Of a stretch of DNA of 6,415 bases, positions 5,765 to 6,415 are shown one piece after another (position 1 is the first letter of the stretch; the number at the start of each line of letters is the position of its first letter). Below the pieces are notes generated by a model, which had not been told where the DNA came from, ran no database searches, and saw only the letters and a program-made list of their open reading frames with translations. The translations under genes and the position numbers were made by a program. Origin of the DNA: Actinomycetota bacterium (GTDB lineage: Bacteria > Actinomycetota > Thermoleophilia > Solirubrobacterales > Solirubrobacteraceae); the NCBI GenBank assembly GCA_005788585.1, contig SYBY01000190.1, positions 1 through 6,415 on the forward strand, written 5' to 3'.

Positions 5765-6330
5765 GAGGTCGGCGTGCGGACCCGCAGGGACCGGGCGACG
5801 TCGCGGAAGACGTCACCGTCCACCGTGGCGAACTGGTCGGGCGTGGCGTAGAGCTCGAGGACGATCTCCGCGCCGGCGCCGAAGAGGTGCAGCGATCGCG
5901 CGCGCCGCGGGAAGCCGGAGTTCGTCCCGGTGCCGATGACCTCCACCCCGCGCCGCGAGGCGTCGCGCAGGATGCGCGTCGACGTCACGGAGTACTCGGG
6001 GTCACGCGTCTTGATCGCCGCCACCAGCGAGTCGCGGGTGGCTTCGAGGTCCGTGCGCGTGCGCGGGAGCGGCTCGGTGCGCGGGTAGTACCAGACCGCG
6101 ATCGTCGCGCGGCCCGACGTGAGCTTGACGAGCAGCGGCCCCTCCGGCTGGCCCTGCTCGAGCTTCCACGCGCCCGGGATGTCCAGGCTCACGCCCTGGC
6201 TGAGGGTCAGCGGCAGCAGCGGCCCGGGCGGGCCGGGGGTGCCGACGTCGGGCGGGCGCTGAGGTTCGCTGCCACAGCCCAGAGCGAGGAATGCGGCCGC
6301 CAGCGTGCCGAGGAGAGAGGCGCGGAGCAC
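5761..6330 (-). CDS. Predicted lipoprotein, function unknown
   Basis: The 189-residue product has a lipoprotein signal peptide: a short basic N-terminus (MLRASLL), a hydrophobic core to about residue 17, and LALG-C with Cys19 as lipidation site. This fits the general lipobox, though Ala at -3 is less usual than Leu. A proline/glycine-rich linker (about 22-40) follows, then a compact domain (43-185) with alternating strands and one central helix: GVSLDIPGAWKL, LLVKLTSGRATIAVWYY, LEATRDSLVAAIK, GVEVIGTG, AEIVLELYA and DGDVFRDVARSLRV. That order, ending in a 'domestic' F-x-x-x-x-x-S-L segment, resembles PsbP/LpqN/DUF1795-type folds; this is my inference from pattern only. The GTG start lies 13 bases after the recombinase stop, and the stop overlaps the deoB start. 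It would sit on the outer face of the cytoplasmic membrane. Coding status is well supported by operon fit; its job is unknown. Confidence 0.8.
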   Translation of the reverse strand: MLRASLLGTLAAAFLALGCGSEPQRPPDVGTPGPPGPLLPLTLSQGVSLDIPGAWKLEQGQPEGPLLVKLTSGRATIAVWYYPRTEPLPRTRTDLEATRDSLVAAIKTRDPEYSVTSTRILRDASRRGVEVIGTGTNSGFPRRARSLHLFGAGAEIVLELYATPDQFATVDGDVFRDVARSLRVRTPTS

Positions 6331-6343
6331 CCCGAGAATGTAC

Positions 6344-6415
6344 TCAGCCGGCGGACGCGCGCGGATGCGCGGAGAAGTAGACGTCCTTCAACCGGTCCGC
6401 GGAGAGGTGCGTGTA
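6344..6415 (-). CDS. xerD: Tyrosine recombinase XerD/XerC, C-terminal end only
   Basis: The last 23 codons of a gene entering from the right edge read YTHLSADRLKDVYFSAHPRA followed by SAG and TGA. The YTH...RL...HPRA ending is characteristic of Xer tyrosine recombinases, which resolve chromosome dimers at dif near the division septum. The first visible residue would be the catalytic tyrosine that forms the 3'-phosphotyrosyl link to DNA. The LKDVY...HPRA ending resembles XerD of Gram-positives more than XerC, and adjacency to deoB also favours XerD, but the arginine and histidine catalytic residues lie outside the window. It is the most upstream visible gene of the minus-strand run that includes the lipoprotein, deoB and mutM. 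Confidence 0.82.
   Translation of the reverse strand, partial: YTHLSADRLKDVYFSAHPRASAG

Noticed and set aside
4599..5816. In-frame upstream extension of mutM to a product of about 695 residues, as a possible fusion
   Set aside because: The added sequence is out-of-frame deoB, and Fpg needs Pro directly after the initiator Met to act as nucleophile, so the GTG at 4596-4598 is the start.
4700..5851. Plus-strand open frame of about 383 codons opposite deoB
   Set aside because: Antisense to a secure deoB, with low-complexity Arg/Val-rich translation and no motif; a composition artefact.
1..6415. Mobile elements, CRISPR arrays, tRNA or rRNA, toxin-antitoxin or defence genes
   Set aside because: No direct-repeat arrays, transposase motifs, tRNA cloverleaf or defence-type domains were seen; the only recombinase is the housekeeping Xer fragment at the right edge.

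Overview
The window is very GC-rich bacterial chromosomal DNA. Gene packing is tight, and five of the six readable start codons are GTG. Base composition, start-codon usage and the look of the proteins suggest an actinobacterium, plausibly class Thermoleophilia (Solirubrobacter/Conexibacter/Patulibacter-like). That placement is an inference from style; no marker gene here fixes it. No mobile element, CRISPR array, rRNA or tRNA was seen, and no stretch over about 55 bases is without a gene.

Left block (minus strand, 36-3456): recO (DNA repair mediator) is followed by ppdK (pyruvate phosphate dikinase), with stop and start only about 10 bases apart. The ppdK stop codon lies inside a 10-bp inverted repeat, and a second short palindrome follows at the left edge, probably the end of the transcript.

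Centre (3457-3753, plus strand): a 24-base AT-rich spacer separates recO from a divergently read 90-residue glutaredoxin with a CSFC active site. A TATATT box sits where it would start a leaderless glutaredoxin mRNA. The glutaredoxin end overlaps the end of mutM tail to tail by 25 bases.

Right block (minus strand, 3729-6415): in order of transcription, the last 23 codons of a XerD-type tyrosine recombinase, a small predicted lipoprotein, deoB (phosphopentomutase) and mutM (formamidopyrimidine-DNA glycosylase). Gaps are 13, -4 (GTGA overlap) and 5 bases, so this is very likely one operon. The xerD-deoB pairing recalls the ripX-drm arrangement of Bacillus subtilis.

The content is mostly housekeeping: DNA repair (RecO, MutM), chromosome dimer resolution (Xer), pentose phosphate/nucleoside salvage (DeoB), the PEP/pyruvate node (PpdK) and thiol redox (glutaredoxin). 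I do not see an undescribed multi-gene system. The most notable points are departures from PPDK consensus at the pyruvate site and at the regulatory threonine, the possible leaderless glutaredoxin, and the uncharacterised lipoprotein inside the xerD-deoB operon.
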